From an uncultured Dokdonia sp. (GTDB lineage Bacteria; Bacteroidota; Bacteroidia; Flavobacteriales; Flavobacteriaceae): a stretch of DNA of 34,828 nt. Location of the stretch: positions 1-34,828 of the forward strand of contig CAJXSW010000021.1 in NCBI GenBank assembly GCA_913060645.1, read 5' to 3'. Each line of letters starts with the position of its first letter. The stretch's first letter is position 1. A program made the translations under genes and the position numbers. Positions 34,055-34,828 of this stretch are shown here, piece after piece. Below the pieces are notes generated by a model. It searched no databases. It was not told where the DNA came from and saw nothing but the letters and a program-made list of their open reading frames with translations.

Positions 34055-34828
34055 ATGCAACTCAATAAAGAGAACATATTAATAGTAGATGATGATATCA
34101 ACATCTTAGAGCTGTTGCAGCGTCACTTGCAATCATGGAACTATCATACCTATAAGGCAGTGTCTGTAAAGGAGGCAGTTCAAATACTACGTGATACACA
34201 TATAGATTTACTTATTACAGATCTCAATATGCCAGAGATAGATGGCACAGAACTCATTAATTTTGTGTCTGAGCATTACCCACAGTTGCCTAAACTTATA
34301 GTGACTGGCTATCCCTCTGTCCAAGATTCCCTCGCTGCGATAAAGTCTGGAGTTGTAGATTATCTGACCAAGCCTTTTACTAAAATCGAATTAAAAGCGG
34401 CCATTAATAAGTCATTCGTAAATGATGACGGAAGTTTAGCTACTAGTCGCAAAGAACATCAGCTTACGAGTAACACACAGCACAAACCCTATGGTGAGAT
34501 TATAGGAAACTCTGATAAGATTAATAGTGTTATCGAGATTATAGAGCGTGTAAAGGATAATAAAGCAACCATATTTATCAAAGGTGAGAGTGGTACTGGT
34601 AAAGAGCTTGTGGCAAGAGCTATTCATTACCAAGGTAAATTTTCGCGAGCACCGTTTATTGCCGTAAACTGTGGCGGTATCCCAGAAAATTTATTAGAGT
34701 CAGAATTGTTTGGGTATACAAAAGGTGCATTTACAGGAGCCGATAATAACCGGGATGGCTTTTTTCAAGCGGCAAATGGTGGGACTATTTTCCTCGATGA
34801 GATAGGTAACGCATCTACAGCGGTACAA
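34055..34828 (+). CDS. Sigma-54-dependent response regulator (NtrC family), 3' truncated
   Basis: Open to the window end with 258 complete codons. The receiver domain spans residues 5-120: acidic pocket Asp12-Asp13, phospho-acceptor Asp56 in LLITDLNMPEIDG, signalling Thr in VTGYPS and conserved Lys in LTKPF. The AAA+ domain begins at about residue 149 with GEIIGNSDKI, Walker A GESGTGKE, the sigma-54 contact loop GAFTGA (in ELFGYTKGAFTGADNNRDGF) and Walker B GGTIFLDEIGN. The C-terminal part, including any Fis-type DNA-binding domain, lies beyond the window. Being directly downstream of the kinase makes it the cognate regulator. An intact GAFTGA means it should activate sigma-54 promoters. Confidence 0.94.
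   Translation, partial: MQLNKENILIVDDDINILELLQRHLQSWNYHTYKAVSVKEAVQILRDTHIDLLITDLNMPEIDGTELINFVSEHYPQLPKLIVTGYPSVQDSLAAIKSGVVDYLTKPFTKIELKAAINKSFVNDDGSLATSRKEHQLTSNTQHKPYGEIIGNSDKINSVIEIIERVKDNKATIFIKGESGTGKELVARAIHYQGKFSRAPFIAVNCGGIPENLLESELFGYTKGAFTGADNNRDGFFQAANGGTIFLDEIGNASTAVQ

Overview
The window looks like a piece of a marine Flavobacteriaceae genome (Bacteroidota). Supporting signs are AT-rich DNA, almost no Shine-Dalgarno sites, giant secreted proteins with type IX secretion (T9SS) C-terminal sorting domains, a PID-CTERM mini-protein, GEVED and choice-of-anchor modules, a DUF3124 lipoprotein, and a vanadium-haloperoxidase-type lipoprotein. A Dokdonia-like genus is a guess from memory of the palindromic repeat described below. 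The first 47 bases are not genomic: they are Illumina Nextera adapter with an i5 index, so the left edge is a raw contig end. The right edge cuts a gene.

Layout. 50-1441: 3' part of a PAS-PAS histidine kinase. 1513-5016: a tightly overlapping operon of an NRAMP-fold transporter and pxpA-pxpB-pxpC (ATP-dependent 5-oxoprolinase). The transporter lacks the NRAMP metal ligands, so it probably imports 5-oxoproline or a related compound. 4999-6782 (minus): a small unknown protein and a class-3-like aldehyde dehydrogenase. 7120-14185: a complete isoleucine/valine operon, ilvD-ilvB-ilvH-ilvC-ilvA, ending at a bidirectional terminator. 14284-16788 (minus): a processive family-2 glycosyltransferase and a lipoprotein, probably separate units. 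16966-30388 (minus): two giant T9SS cargo genes. One encodes a 2301-residue multidomain adhesin-like protein. The other encodes a 1969-residue M14 zinc carboxypeptidase, followed 10 nt later by a 64-codon PID-CTERM gene. 30772-34828 (plus): a vanadium-haloperoxidase-type lipoprotein, then a DUF3124 lipoprotein, a soluble histidine kinase and a sigma-54 response regulator cut by the window end.

The most striking structure outside genes is a short interspersed palindrome, core GCTTTCGCGAAAGC. It has six perfect copies and four partial copies. The copies outside genes all lie just downstream of stop codons, often beside a hairpin terminator. The copies inside genes are translated in two different frames without breaking the gene. 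A second unexplained signal is a set of shared elements upstream of both giant T9SS genes: a GCTAAA/A-tract box and an exact 13-mer, TGTATTTCGTCGA. I saw no rRNA, tRNA, CRISPR array, insertion sequence or prophage gene.
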